Notes: generated by a model from the sequence alone, not told the origin. A DNA stretch of 64,000 nt from Methanoregulaceae archaeon (GCA_020850325.1 JADZEW010000028.1:1-64000), one strand, 5' to 3'; positions 27,783 through 36,742 are shown, counted from the first letter of the stretch. Translations and numbers: made by a program.

Positions 27783-28412
27783 TTAATCCAGTTTCGCCGT
27801 GTCCATATACTCGCCCACAAAAGCGAGCAGCTCCTCTTCCTCCGCACCGGGGTGCAGACCGATGAAGCGGTACATGTTGCCCTCTTGCGGCTTTGCGGTC
27901 AGCACCTCGCCGAAGAAGATCGCGCGCAGCAACTCTGACTGCGTGGCGAAGATCGTTTCGTTGTGGCGGAAGAGGTAGGCCGACGGCATCTCTTGGTTGC
28001 TGCCGCGTTTGCGAATGACGAGAGCATTCACCGGGATCTCGCCCAGCGTCTTCGTTTTTACCGTCGTGATTCGCTGGCGGACGATCTCCCAGTCCTGGGC
28101 GCGGAAACACCCGGCCGGGTCGTGGAAGGACTCGCCTCGATCGCTGTTCACGACCACCGTGTCAATCTCGCGAACACCATCGGTCATGATACGGCACACG
28201 ATGCCTGATGCCTTCAGGTCCGGGATATCCATGATGTATGACTCGTCTGGACTCTCCGTACCCGGGCGCATCTCCAGAGACCCCACCGACCGGGGCGTGT
28301 TCTCGAGCAGCCACTCCTTCGTGCGGATCGTCGACGTGCCACCGCCGCGGGCGGTGACTGCCACGCCGATGCCGAGCAAGATGCAGGCGAGGAGATAGGC
28401 GCGAAACTTCAT
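27783..28412 (-). CDS. epsI: Exosortase-associated protein EpsI
   Basis: Partner protein of exosortase, 209 residues, with one N-terminal membrane anchor (AYLLACILLGIGVAVTA) and a periplasmic EpsI/DUF3485 domain. The domain contains TPRSVGSLEMRPG and SFHDPAGCFRAQDWEIV, matching the family's H-x-P-x-x-C-x-x-x-x-G/D-W block. I place the start at ATG 28412, which overlaps the exosortase stop by 4 bp; the frame extends upstream but only within the exosortase gene. EpsI is needed for exosortase-linked polysaccharide systems, though its biochemical role is not settled. Confidence 0.88.
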   Translation of the reverse strand: MKFRAYLLACILLGIGVAVTARGGGTSTIRTKEWLLENTPRSVGSLEMRPGTESPDESYIMDIPDLKASGIVCRIMTDGVREIDTVVVNSDRGESFHDPAGCFRAQDWEIVRQRITTVKTKTLGEIPVNALVIRKRGSNQEMPSAYLFRHNETIFATQSELLRAIFFGEVLTAKPQEGNMYRFIGLHPGAEEEELLAFVGEYMDTAKLD

Positions 28413-29317
28413 ACTTTCCACCCGAGAATCTTGGTGACCTTCATCAGAATCAGGAAGCTCACCACCAGGCTGATGTAGCCGCTGTAGTCGTGAAATGCGT
28501 GGCCAGCCTCGCTCCCGTACTGGTTGCCGACGATGCCGATGAGCGTGATACGCAGCGTGTTGATGAGCACGCAGAGGGGAAGCGAGATGGCGAAGAGCAG
28601 CAGGTTCTTCCACCACTCGAGGTGTGCAACCAACACGAAGAAGGTTACGATCGCCGCCACCGCCAAAACCAGGCGCAACCCGCTGCACGCCACGCCTACG
28701 TCGACCGTGAAGTTGTTCAGGTAGATCAGCGTCAGGTCCTGCCGGAACGGGTTCATGCCCAGCATGTCGAAGAACTGGTACGCGCCGATGGCGCTGATCT
28801 TCTGGAGCGGGGCCGTGTACTTATCGATCACGTTGTCCCAGAGAGGCAACGCGAAGAGCAAATAGAACGACGGCGCGGCGAGTCGCTTGAGCCCTCCCCA
28901 GCCGAGGATGAAGAGGCTGGCAGAAAGGCAAGTGGCGATGAGAAGAAGCGAAAGCAAAATGCGGGTGCTGTTGCCAGCGGCCACCCACGTGACCCAGCAG
29001 CAACCAAGGAGGGGCAGAATCGCCCACCAGGGCCCCGGCTTGGCCTCGGCGCGGAGCTTGTCCCACCGATCCCAGACGATGAGCGCGGCGCACAACGGAA
29101 CCGCCACGCCATGGGCGTAGTAGGTCTCGTCGCCGAACCACATCTCGGGCAAACGACGCATGAGTGGCCAAAAGGCAGCGATGAGCCCCGCGACCACGGC
29201 AATGACCGGCGCCATGCTGCGCCAATCAAAAGGTGGGGTGGGTTCCTTCGCCATATCGACGCCACCAGGCGGCGTCTGGGCAGGACTGAGGACTTCGGTT
29301 ACTCCCATTGAAATCAA
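28409..29317 (-). CDS. xrt: Exosortase (EpsH family)
   Basis: Multi-span inner-membrane cysteine transpeptidase that cleaves PEP-CTERM tags and hands proteins to the cell surface. It has 302 residues and about eight hydrophobic segments. The expected catalytic residues are present: Cys211 in VGVACSGLR, Arg256 in INTLRITLIG and His276 in GHAFHDYSGY. The nine PEP-CTERM genes from 33999 to 42448 are its obvious substrates. Co-transcription with epsI and position beside the polysaccharide cluster fit the known link between exosortase and exopolysaccharide. An in-frame ATG at 29308 is an alternative start. Confidence 0.94.
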   Translation of the reverse strand: MISMGVTEVLSPAQTPPGGVDMAKEPTPPFDWRSMAPVIAVVAGLIAAFWPLMRRLPEMWFGDETYYAHGVAVPLCAALIVWDRWDKLRAEAKPGPWWAILPLLGCCWVTWVAAGNSTRILLSLLLIATCLSASLFILGWGGLKRLAAPSFYLLFALPLWDNVIDKYTAPLQKISAIGAYQFFDMLGMNPFRQDLTLIYLNNFTVDVGVACSGLRLVLAVAAIVTFFVLVAHLEWWKNLLLFAISLPLCVLINTLRITLIGIVGNQYGSEAGHAFHDYSGYISLVVSFLILMKVTKILGWKV

Positions 29318-29328
29318 GCTCTCCGCGG

Positions 29329-29359
29329 ATTGTATATCATACGCCGTGCCAAACCCGGG
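29329..29359 (-). promoter_or_regulatory. Candidate exosortase promoter with CCGGGTTT motif
   Basis: On the minus strand CCCGGGTTT (29359-29351) precedes TATGAT (29341-29336) and TACAAT (29334-29329). The motif resembles the element found upstream of the PEP-CTERM genes. Here it lies only 17 or 24 bp before a -10-like hexamer, so any shared control is doubtful. Confidence 0.3.
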
Positions 29360-29559
29360 TGGTACCGATTTTGGGAGTTTAACGTCGAGAACCGAGTGTG
29401 CGAAAGGCGTGCTCCTTCGAAGGTGCTTTATGCACAGTGCTTGGCCCTTCCGTTCACCCTAACATGGCCGAGCTGTGTTCTCGCCTGGCGAGTTTTGTAG
29501 ACAGCTTGAAGCAGTTGCAGCGATATCGGCGCAATCTTTGGAGTGTGCCCGTTTGTAGG

Positions 29560-30834
29560 TCAGGCGGCCAGAGCGTTTCTAAACGTGGGCGTGTATCCTG
29601 GAAACACCGTGCCCAAGTTCTGGTTCTTCAACCGCTTCGACACGACTTCAGCGAGAATGTCGCGGTAGTCGATGGTCACGCGCAGGTCTTGACCCTCAAA
29701 CAGCTGATCACTTCTCAAGCCGGGCCAGTCGCGGATTACTTGGCCACCGTTGACCTTGTTTCCCATGAGGAACATGGCGTTCCCCGTACCGTGGTCGCAA
29801 CCATCCGAGCCATTCTCCTTCACATTGCGTCCGAACTCAGACATGCCGACGAGGGTCCAGCTTGTGCAGTTCGAGGACATCATGTCTTGATAGAACGCGA
29901 GGAGAGCCTGGCCGACTTCCGTTAGTCGGCGATGCATGTAGCCGTCGGTCGAGCCTTGGCGATCGTGGGTGTCCCAGCCGTCAAAGTGGATCGCCACGGC
30001 CTCTAGGGGAACGCCCGCCTTCAACATGGCGGCCGTTGTTTGGAGAGATCGGCCGATTTCGCTGTTCTGGGGATAGACGGCACCGCCAGAGGGAACGTAC
30101 GGCTCAAAGACAATCGAACTTAGGACCGAGACACTGTCGATCGAGTTGAGGGCGGCCTCGCGGAAGGGGTCCTGGGAGTCGCGATAAGCCGTGGCGAGCC
30201 ACTCGACCATCTCTGATTTGTCGGGGTACTGGCCCAGGAAGCGGTGCCTATCCGGCCGAGGTAAGGGAATCGACTTGGGACCGCCGCGAAGGGCTTGGAT
30301 CGTTCCCCGAATCGAGCCGATAGCACGAATGGACGAGTTTGGGGCAGCTGTCGTCGTTGCCAAGTGGCGGCCGATCCAGCCGGTGCCCGTAGAAGGGTCG
30401 TTCGTCTTGCCTGTTTCCATCCACATGCCGGCATTGAAGTGGGAACGGGTCCAATGTGTTCTATCTGCGCCGGTCGCATGCACGAAGAGGAGGTCGCCGT
30501 CGTCGTAGGTCTCCTTAAGTAGGGCGAGAGAGGGAGGTAGACCGAAGAATCCGTCAAGGTCAGTCGCCCGGAGAGAAGAGGACCTCGACGGATCGGGAAC
30601 GGCGATGGTGGGCCGATGGTCATAGTAGGCCGACTCGGCGTGCGGGACGCAAATCGTTAGCCCATCGATCCCCCCGCCCAAGTACAGCATGATTAAGGTG
30701 TCTCGGTTTGTTCCTGCCTGGCCAAACGCCAAGCGAGGCATCCAAGCGGGAAGCAAGGAGGCGGTACCGAGGGCGACTCCCCGGCCTAACACCTCCCGTC
30801 TGGTTAACGCATTGTATTCATAGCATCCACTCAT
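29560..30834 (-). CDS. DUF1501 family secreted protein
   Basis: Protein of 424 residues with a Tat-type start (LTRREVLGRGVALGTASLLPAW). The mature part begins TNRDTLIMLYLGGGIDGLTICVP and has SFGRN-like MSEFGRNVKENGSDGCDHGTG, the family's hallmark block. DUF1501 proteins adopt a sulfatase/alkaline-phosphatase-like fold; their activity is unknown. ATG 30834 is chosen because AAGGAG lies 9 nt upstream. It follows the DUF1800 gene by 13 bp, the pairing usually seen. Confidence 0.93.
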   Translation of the reverse strand: MSGCYEYNALTRREVLGRGVALGTASLLPAWMPRLAFGQAGTNRDTLIMLYLGGGIDGLTICVPHAESAYYDHRPTIAVPDPSRSSSLRATDLDGFFGLPPSLALLKETYDDGDLLFVHATGADRTHWTRSHFNAGMWMETGKTNDPSTGTGWIGRHLATTTAAPNSSIRAIGSIRGTIQALRGGPKSIPLPRPDRHRFLGQYPDKSEMVEWLATAYRDSQDPFREAALNSIDSVSVLSSIVFEPYVPSGGAVYPQNSEIGRSLQTTAAMLKAGVPLEAVAIHFDGWDTHDRQGSTDGYMHRRLTEVGQALLAFYQDMMSSNCTSWTLVGMSEFGRNVKENGSDGCDHGTGNAMFLMGNKVNGGQVIRDWPGLRSDQLFEGQDLRVTIDYRDILAEVVSKRLKNQNLGTVFPGYTPTFRNALAA

Positions 30835-30847
30835 CGAATCGATCTCC

Positions 30848-32341
30848 TTAGTACCACTGGAACGACGGCGCGCACATTGCGAGGGCGAACGCTTCTTCGA
30901 TCCTCGCATCGGATGGCTTTCTTACCGGCGCGCCGCGGTGGTTTGGGCCGGTCCTGGACAAGAACGCGCGCAGGCGATCGTGCTCTGCTTGCGGCATCGT
31001 GCCGCCGTAGAGCACGTGGTTGATTTGGTCTGCCACCTCGTGCGGCCACTCTGCGGATCCGATAAGGGGCTTCCAGTTCACCACCACTTCACGGATTTGT
31101 CTGGACATTACATCGAAGGCGAAGTTCCATCGCGGGAGCATATGGCCGCTCCAGTGCTCAGGGTTATCGGGATATCCGTCCGGCAGGGGCCAGGCAAACT
31201 GCTCATGCCCTGCTTCGGCGAGCCGCGGGAACCGCACCGTGCCAAACACTGTCACCTGGGCCCCGAGCAGCCTCAAGATGCCGGCAAAGAGGTGAAATGG
31301 TCGCTTGAACTTTGGTTTGGACAGGGCCAACGTACCCGGTCTAAGGATCACCCGGAGCATGGATTTGATGTCGCCGTTCGTTGCGGTGTAGGTTTGGGCG
31401 ACGGCGTTCTCGAGGGTCGCGAAGTTTCCGGCACCCATAAACCAGGCGACGAGCTTCTTGGCGATGTAGCGGGCGGTGCTTGGGTGCGTGGCGAGAATCT
31501 GTAGGACCTGCTCGCCGTCCTGTTGCCCGCCGCCCGCCGGGATGGTGTGGCCGAGGACGTGCTTCACTCCGTCTTCGTGGTACATGTCGTGGTACGCAAA
31601 CTCCCTCCAGTTCGGCTGGTTCTTATGCCCCGTTGCCCACCCGGTGAGACAACGTGCCACTTCCTTGACGTCGAACTCGGTGTATCCACCACCGACGCCC
31701 ATCGTGTGGAGCTCCATCAGCTCGCGGGCATAGTTCTCGTTCGGGTTGCCGGCTCGGCTCCCCTCGTTGTCAAGGAAGGCCATCATTGCCCCGCTGTGCG
31801 CCGTGGCTGACAGCAACTCGGGAAACGTCCCTAGGGCGTGGGGGCGAATCGACTCGTTCACAAACTGGAGAGTCGGCGCGGCAGAGCATTTGTACCAGTC
31901 GAGGTTAAAGTGGTCGAACCAGAACTCGACCATTCGTTCGTAGAGTTGGCGCTCCGAGTGGATAGACCGATACATCGTCGCATCAAAATGCTCGTCACTA
32001 GTCCTCGAGTCATCGAGAATCCTCAGGTCTGCAAAGGGCATGTAGACGCGAGGATAAAGGCGAGCGACCTCGGACTCACAGACCTGGTTGTCGGCGTCCG
32101 TCATGCCTAACTGCCACTCAAGCCAGCCATGGAAACCCAACTGCTGGATGTCTTGAAGATCAGACGGTTTGACCGCATAGGTACAGCGACGCAGGAGGCG
32201 CACTTCGGGGGTTACGCTCTGGGCCGAGGTGTCTTCGGCTTCGGCACGGGACACCAGGCTAAAGAGCGTTGCGGCCGACGTAGCGGCCGCAAGCAACTCG
32301 CGTCTGCTAGACGATTTCGGCGCGGCTACGGTGGTACCCAT
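30848..32341 (-). CDS. DUF1800 family secreted protein
   Basis: Protein of about 497 residues with a Tat-like start (SSRRELLAAATSAATLFSLVSRAEA). The DUF1800 domain begins RLLRRCTYAVKPSDLQDIQQLG. It includes MVEFWFDHFNLDW, then NENYARELMELHTMGV and YTEFDVKEVARCLTGW, all typical of the family. The frame extends to a GTG at 32377; I prefer the ATG at 32341 as the usual short Tat leader. Function is unknown, but the DUF1800-DUF1501 pair is a common secreted module. Confidence 0.92.
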   Translation of the reverse strand: MGTTVAAPKSSSRRELLAAATSAATLFSLVSRAEAEDTSAQSVTPEVRLLRRCTYAVKPSDLQDIQQLGFHGWLEWQLGMTDADNQVCESEVARLYPRVYMPFADLRILDDSRTSDEHFDATMYRSIHSERQLYERMVEFWFDHFNLDWYKCSAAPTLQFVNESIRPHALGTFPELLSATAHSGAMMAFLDNEGSRAGNPNENYARELMELHTMGVGGGYTEFDVKEVARCLTGWATGHKNQPNWREFAYHDMYHEDGVKHVLGHTIPAGGGQQDGEQVLQILATHPSTARYIAKKLVAWFMGAGNFATLENAVAQTYTATNGDIKSMLRVILRPGTLALSKPKFKRPFHLFAGILRLLGAQVTVFGTVRFPRLAEAGHEQFAWPLPDGYPDNPEHWSGHMLPRWNFAFDVMSRQIREVVVNWKPLIGSAEWPHEVADQINHVLYGGTMPQAEHDRLRAFLSRTGPNHRGAPVRKPSDARIEEAFALAMCAPSFQWY

Positions 32342-32377
32342 CGGTGCGGGTTGTTCCACGCACGAGCGGTCTGCCAC

Positions 32378-32646
32378 CTGGGTTTTTTACCGGTGGGATC
32401 TAGAACATGATCAGGCCGGAGGAGGAACCGGGTCCGATCTTGGACTCGGTTTCGTGAAGCGTGTCTCACGTTTTGAGCGCGTTGCCACCAACGGGAGAAT
32501 CTGTCGAGCGGGCAAACGTGCCGGATTCCACCTGCAGACCAGACCGATGGCCCAAACCTTGACACTTCCACCGAGAAGCGCAGGCGCGGCACAGGTACCC
32601 TTGGCCCCGTCTCAATGCGCGAAAGATAGGGGAGCTCAAGAACAGC
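32378..32646. other. Divergent intergenic region
   Basis: This gap of about 270 bp separates the DUF1800 gene from UDP-glucose dehydrogenase. A TTGACA occurs near 32559 but has no matching -10 at the right distance. I see no RNA gene or repeat. Confidence 0.35.
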
Positions 32647-33954
32647 ATGCAGGTTGCAGTCATTGGTGGTGGATACGTGGGATTGGTTCAGGCGGCGATC
32701 GTCGCCGACCTCGGCCACGACGTGATGTGTTGCGAGATCGACCCCGACAAGCTCGCCGCGCTGCAGCAGGGAAAGACGCCCATCTACGAGCAGGGGCTCG
32801 ACGAGATCGTGTCGCGCAATCACGCGAAGAAGCGGCTCGTCTTCGTCTCCGACCTCGCCGAGGCCACCCGCTTCGGGGAGGTCATCTTCATCTGCGTGGC
32901 GACTCCGGCCAATGAGGACGGCTCGCCGAACATGGACGCCTACTGGGACGCGTTCGGAAAGATCCTCGAAATCCCCGCCGACAAGCCGAAGATCATCGTC
33001 AACAAGAGCACCGTTGCGGTCGGTACCGCGCGCGAGGCGCAAAAACTCGCCGACCAGAAGGGAAGCAACTACCACGTGGTCAGCAATCCGGAGTTCCTCC
33101 GCCAGGGCACGGCGGTGAGCGACGCCTACAACGCCGACCGGATCATCATCGGCGCAAAAGGTTACGCCGAGGCGGCTGCTCTGCTGGAGATCTATCGCGA
33201 CCTGAACCGGCCAACGTTCATCTGCGATACGACCTCCGCCGAGCTGATCAAGTACGCCAGCAACTGCTTCCTCGCCTCCAAGATCAGCTTCATCAACTTC
33301 ATGGCCGAGCTCTGCGAAGCCTATGGCGGCGATGTGAAGGACGTCGCACGCGGCATGGGGATGGACAAGCGGATCGGGCCGAGCTTTTTGCAGGCAGGTA
33401 TCGGCTACGGTGGCTCGTGCTTTGGCAAAGATGTCGACGCCCTGGTTCATGCAGCGCAACTGAAAGACGTGCGTCCAGAAGCGCTGCTCGCCGCCCGATC
33501 GGTCAACAACCATCAACCGGTGCGGTTCGTAGACCGCATCGAGCGGACGCTCGGTGGCTTGGAAGGCAAGACGATTGCGCTTTGGGGCCTCGCCTTCAAG
33601 CCGGAGACCGACGACATCCGTGACTCGAAGGCGATCGACATCGCCAACGAGCTGGTTCGTCGTGGAGCGGTGGTCCATGCCCACGACCCCGAGGCGATGA
33701 AGCGCGCCGCGGCGGCGGCTCCGGGAGTTTGCTTCTTCGATGCCCACCTTGACGCGGTAGTCGGGGCCGAGGCATTGGTGCTATCCACGGAGTGGAACGT
33801 GTACCGAAACACCGATCCCGAGGAGATTCGCCAGCGGCTGGTGCGTCCGGTCATCTTCGACGGACGGAACATGTTCGACCCGGTCGAGATGCGCCGAGGC
33901 GGGTGGAAGTACTACGGCGTGGGTCGCGCGGATCCGAGCTTGGACGGTCGCTGA
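32647..33954 (+). CDS. ugd: UDP-glucose/GDP-mannose dehydrogenase family protein
   Basis: NAD-dependent four-electron oxidation of UDP-glucose (or another nucleotide sugar) to the uronic acid, providing precursors for polysaccharide. Residues: NAD-binding VAVIGGGYVGLVQA, NKSTVAVGTA, VSNPEFLRQGTAV, the helix AELIKYASNCFLASKISFIN and catalytic Cys258 in GYGGSCFGKD. GLAFKPETDDIRDS and the C-terminal domain complete the 435-residue enzyme. UDP-glucose is the likeliest substrate by overall pattern; UDP-GlcNAc and GDP-mannose dehydrogenases share these motifs. Confidence 0.92.
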   Translation: MQVAVIGGGYVGLVQAAIVADLGHDVMCCEIDPDKLAALQQGKTPIYEQGLDEIVSRNHAKKRLVFVSDLAEATRFGEVIFICVATPANEDGSPNMDAYWDAFGKILEIPADKPKIIVNKSTVAVGTAREAQKLADQKGSNYHVVSNPEFLRQGTAVSDAYNADRIIIGAKGYAEAAALLEIYRDLNRPTFICDTTSAELIKYASNCFLASKISFINFMAELCEAYGGDVKDVARGMGMDKRIGPSFLQAGIGYGGSCFGKDVDALVHAAQLKDVRPEALLAARSVNNHQPVRFVDRIERTLGGLEGKTIALWGLAFKPETDDIRDSKAIDIANELVRRGAVVHAHDPEAMKRAAAAAPGVCFFDAHLDAVVGAEALVLSTEWNVYRNTDPEEIRQRLVRPVIFDGRNMFDPVEMRRGGWKYYGVGRADPSLDGR

Positions 33955-33961
33955 CTTGGAT

Positions 33962-33987
33962 CCCCCTCAGGCAAGGGCTAGAGGGGG
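33962..33987. terminator. Hairpin between convergent genes
   Basis: A 7-bp stem, CCCCCTC/GAGGGGG, encloses a 12-nt loop. It lies 8 bp after the dehydrogenase stop and 12 bp before the stop of the first PEP-CTERM gene. No U-tract is seen. Confidence 0.45.
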
Positions 33988-33998
33988 TATGAGCAGTT

Positions 33999-34607
33999 TT
34001 ACGCGCTGGCTTTCAGTCGGCGACGACCGTATGCCGCAACCGCGGCCAAGCCGAGCCCCATGGTCATCGGCTCGGGCACGGTCCCTGGCGTGCCTAATCG
34101 GACATTGTCCACGAGCCAGTAGTGTTCCGCTGTCCCATCGTTGATGAACTCCAGGCGGTCGAGTGCGCCTGCGAAGCCAGACATCGACGCGAACTGGGCC
34201 CCCAGGTTCATCGATGAACTACCAACAAGGACGTTGTTAAGATAGCCTCGTACCGTCAAGGTCGAGGAAGCGTAGGCCCAACTTGAGTTGTTCGCCGCCC
34301 AAAATGCGGCACTCAGCCCGTCAAACGTGAATAGGGTGTTGTTGGCGGCAGCGATGGTCGCCTGCCCGGTGTCGTTGAAGAGTGCCTTTGCTGCCGACGG
34401 AAACGCAATGTTGTTTCCATAGTTGGTGTTGTACCAAGCGTTATCCAAGACCGCGGCATTAGCGCTCCACGTGAATCCCTGGTAGTTCGCAGGTAACGAA
34501 ACATAGCTCGACGTAACCACATCGTCAAAGTTCAAAACCAGTGCCTGAGAACTGGAGGCCGTGGCAAGAAGCCCAAGCACGATCAACCCTCGATCAATAC
34601 TTTTCAT
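33999..34607 (-). CDS. PEP-CTERM protein 1
   Basis: Exported protein of 202 residues: a signal peptide (LIVLGLLATASSSQA), a mature region beginning NFDDVVTSSYVSLPANYQG, and a C-terminal exosortase tag. The tag has VPEPMTMGLGLAAVAA followed by GRRRLKA. The mature part matches the general plan of PEP-CTERM proteins with an N-x-F-D/E-D start; the ligand is unknown. ATG 34607 has GGAGGAG 7 nt upstream. It is the only member of the array on the minus strand and is divergent from the next. Confidence 0.9.
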   Translation of the reverse strand: MKSIDRGLIVLGLLATASSSQALVLNFDDVVTSSYVSLPANYQGFTWSANAAVLDNAWYNTNYGNNIAFPSAAKALFNDTGQATIAAANNTLFTFDGLSAAFWAANNSSWAYASSTLTVRGYLNNVLVGSSSMNLGAQFASMSGFAGALDRLEFINDGTAEHYWLVDNVRLGTPGTVPEPMTMGLGLAAVAAYGRRRLKASA

Positions 34608-34681
34608 GTTCAATCTCCTCCCTGGTGCCCCATGGGCCCCACAGTCCTGACATGACTTCCGTCAAGCAGTCCGATCACAAC

Positions 34682-34732
34682 ATTGTACGAAACAAAACTG
34701 TCATACCAAGGAATAAGGTGTAAAACCTGTTA
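34682..34732 (-). promoter_or_regulatory. Promoter of PEP-CTERM protein 1 with shared motif (43-bp class)
   Basis: On the minus strand TAACAGGTTTT (position equivalent to first C at 34730) precedes TACAAT (34687-34682) by 43 bp. The motif deviates at two positions from CCGGGTTTT. There is no -35 hexamer. Confidence 0.5.
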
Positions 34733-34846
34733 GTAATGCTAGGGGCCGTCTCCGACCTGTCCTACTGCGAGCGAAGAAAAGTAGCACTTCCGAAACTGTA
34801 GGTGGCCACCAGTGGGAACTGGCTCTGGTCAGTGAGACTGCACTTG

Positions 34847-34897
34847 TGCCGGGTTTTGACGCACAACAAGGTCTGTACCTCAGGACTGTTGTAGAGT
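34847..34897 (+). promoter_or_regulatory. Promoter of PEP-CTERM protein 2 with shared motif (43-bp class)
   Basis: TGCCGGGTTTT (34847-34857) precedes TAGAGT (34892-34897). First C to first T is 43 bp. No -35 hexamer is visible. Confidence 0.55.
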
Positions 34898-34977
34898 ATA
34901 GGGATCGCGGTACGGCTGCTTCCGAGAGCATGGCTTTTTGGGGGAGAGGAGTCAACGCGACTTTGGAGGAATCATAA

Positions 34978-35718
34978 ATGAATCATAAGATCTTCTTGGG
35001 GGTTGTGCTGGCCACGACCGCAGCAGCAGCAGAAGCTCAGTTTGTCGTAGCCGATACCACGCTGACGAGCCAGAACGCCGGCGCAAATCGATTTCGGAAC
35101 TTCGGCAACGCGGGCGGAGGCGATAACTATCTCGGTGTCAACGGTCTCGGCGATTCGAACAACCGGGTCGAGGACTCTTCTATTCACTGGACCAAACCGT
35201 ACTCGCACGCATTCTCGTTTGTGTACGATGTCGCTAACGACCGGTTGATCAGCGAAGTTACCTATCTCGCTGCCGTGCCTGACGCACCCATTACGTCAAC
35301 GTTGGTTTACAGCAACTTCTTGAGCAACGTCGCGAACCGAGTGCCCTCGGTGGCCAACCTCGATTGGAATGCGCTCCAGATTTCGCTCACGATGGCCTCC
35401 GACGGCAACAGCACGCCGGCTCAGTTCAATCTTCGGAATGTGAAGTTCAACGGGAGTAACCTCAACGTCACGGACTTCTTCGGCGTGCTCGGCCAGACCA
35501 AGGACTGGACGATCCAAGGCTACAACTTCCGAAACGGGTTCAGCCTGACCGGGACGATCGAGCTCGACGGTGCCTTTGGATCCGGCGGAGATTTGAACGC
35601 CATCAACTTGGGATTCGGCAACATCCCTGGAGCCGTCCCCGAGCCGTTCACGATGGGCCTCGGTATCGCCGCCGCGGGCGCGTTCGTCCGCCGTCGTTTG
35701 AAGTCGAAGAACCTCTAA
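34978..35718 (+). CDS. PEP-CTERM protein 2
   Basis: Exported protein of 246 residues: signal peptide (LGVVLATTAAAAEAQF), Asn/Gly-rich mature part (NAGANRFRNFGNAGGGDNY) and tag VPEPFTMGLGIAAAGAF then VRRRLKS. The mature region resembles PEP-CTERM proteins with a jelly-roll-like domain, but I cannot name it. GGAGG lies 8 nt before the ATG. A terminator follows at 35740. Confidence 0.9.
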   Translation: MNHKIFLGVVLATTAAAAEAQFVVADTTLTSQNAGANRFRNFGNAGGGDNYLGVNGLGDSNNRVEDSSIHWTKPYSHAFSFVYDVANDRLISEVTYLAAVPDAPITSTLVYSNFLSNVANRVPSVANLDWNALQISLTMASDGNSTPAQFNLRNVKFNGSNLNVTDFFGVLGQTKDWTIQGYNFRNGFSLTGTIELDGAFGSGGDLNAINLGFGNIPGAVPEPFTMGLGIAAAGAFVRRRLKSKNL

Positions 35719-35739
35719 GAGCACGAGCATCATGCTAAT

Positions 35740-35774
35740 AGCCCGGACAGAGTCGTCCGGGCTCTCGCATTTTT
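35740..35774 (+). terminator. Rho-independent terminator of PEP-CTERM protein 2
   Basis: A 9-bp stem, AGCCCGGAC/GTCCGGGCT, encloses a 6-nt loop and is followed by CTCGCATTTTT. The T-run touches the control motif of the next gene. Confidence 0.75.
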
Positions 35775-35824
35775 GCCGGGTTGTCGTCTCTAAATATGCA
35801 TATGTAGGGCGGAAGCTGTATAGT
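35774..35824 (+). promoter_or_regulatory. Promoter of PEP-CTERM protein 3 with shared motif (43-bp class)
   Basis: TGCCGGGTTG (35774-35783) precedes TATAGT (35819-35824). First C (35776) to first T is 43 bp. Confidence 0.6.
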
Positions 35825-35875
35825 AGTGGAGAGGGATGGGGCGCGGGTTAAACCGCCTCGCCCTGTGGGAGACAC

Positions 35876-36580
35876 ATGAACCGACTTGCCGTTGCCGCTA
35901 TCGCGATCGCATTCGCTGCTCAAGCCTCAGCTTTCAACTTGATTGCAGATGGCGGATTTGAAATGGGCGACTCGTCGTCACCCCAGTTTACTGGCGGCCC
36001 CTGGAGCACGCAGTACACCTATGCCACAAACAACAATGCGAACGCAAACGACCTAGGGTCGATCTGGCATGAAGGGAATCTGAGGGTCATGCAGCAGGCG
36101 AACAACGGTACGACCGGCCACAGCTCATGGAATCCTGTTACCGCGAACGAGGGAAGCTTCTTCTTGGCCGTGAACGGCGCTACGCAAACGAACCCCTCGC
36201 CGTTCGTCCTGACCCAGGTGTTCGCCAACAATGGTGCCGCCGCGCTGAGCATCTCGCTTGCCTCGGTCAATCTGTATGCACCAGGCGGGCTCGCTGGGGC
36301 GACCGTGCTCGAAGTGTTCCTTGACGGGGTCTCTCTGGGGACCACGAATACTCTGGCTGACAATGTCTGGCGGACCGCCTCTTTCACAGGGAACGTGCTG
36401 AGTGGCGGACCGAACTCGACCCTCAGGATTGTGGCTAACACCTCCCAGGCGAGCGGAAACGACTTTGGGCTTGACAATATTCAGGTGACCCAAGTCGTCC
36501 CCGAGCCCTTCACGATGGCCCTGGGGATCGCGGCTGCGGGGGCGTTTGTGCGCCGCCGGCTGAAAGCGAAGACCGCCTGA
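35876..36580 (+). CDS. PEP-CTERM protein 3 (NGGFE type)
   Basis: Exported protein of 234 residues: signal peptide (MNRLAVAAIAIAFAAQASA), then FNLIADGGFEMGD as in DUF642-like/'choice-of-anchor' carbohydrate-binding-type domains, and the tag VPEPFTMALGIAAAGAF then VRRRLKA. It is a paralogue of the next gene: signal peptides, NGGFE start, 5' untranslated region and terminator are alike. GGGAG lies 5 nt before the ATG. Confidence 0.92.
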   Translation: MNRLAVAAIAIAFAAQASAFNLIADGGFEMGDSSSPQFTGGPWSTQYTYATNNNANANDLGSIWHEGNLRVMQQANNGTTGHSSWNPVTANEGSFFLAVNGATQTNPSPFVLTQVFANNGAAALSISLASVNLYAPGGLAGATVLEVFLDGVSLGTTNTLADNVWRTASFTGNVLSGGPNSTLRIVANTSQASGNDFGLDNIQVTQVVPEPFTMALGIAAAGAFVRRRLKAKTA

Positions 36581-36600
36581 TTATCAACCATCGACCACTC

Positions 36601-36638
36601 GAGAGCCCGGACAAGATCGTCCGGGCTCTCGTATTTTT
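36601..36638 (+). terminator. Rho-independent terminator of PEP-CTERM protein 3
   Basis: A perfect 12-bp stem, GAGAGCCCGGAC/GTCCGGGCTCTC, encloses a 6-nt loop and is followed by GTATTTTT. Confidence 0.85.
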
Positions 36639-36689
36639 GCCGGGTTGTGGGTTGGCCGGGTACGCAAATCAGGACAATCGTTGTATAGT
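36638..36689 (+). promoter_or_regulatory. Promoter of PEP-CTERM protein 4 with shared motif (44 bp)
   Basis: TTGCCGGGTTG precedes TATAGT (36684-36689). First C (36640) to first T is 44 bp. A second GGCCGGGTA occurs at 36654-36662. Confidence 0.6.
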
Positions 36690-36742
36690 ATGGGGAGACG
36701 GGAGCGAGTGCGGATTCAACCGCCTCGCCCTGTGGGAGACCC

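Larger units (their letters stand above)
34614..34977. other. Divergent control region between PEP-CTERM genes 1 and 2
   Basis: This 364-bp gap has no gene. It carries two promoters facing outward, each with a CCGGGTTTT-type motif exactly 43 bp from a -10 hexamer, listed separately. Nothing else stands out. Confidence 0.6.

Noticed and set aside
35770-36645. The CCGGGTT motif as a by-product of terminator T-runs
   Set aside because: In the 35774 and 36638 cases the motif follows a terminator directly, but at 34847, 34730, 38941, 39829 and 41754 it stands away from any terminator, and spacing to the -10 is kept.
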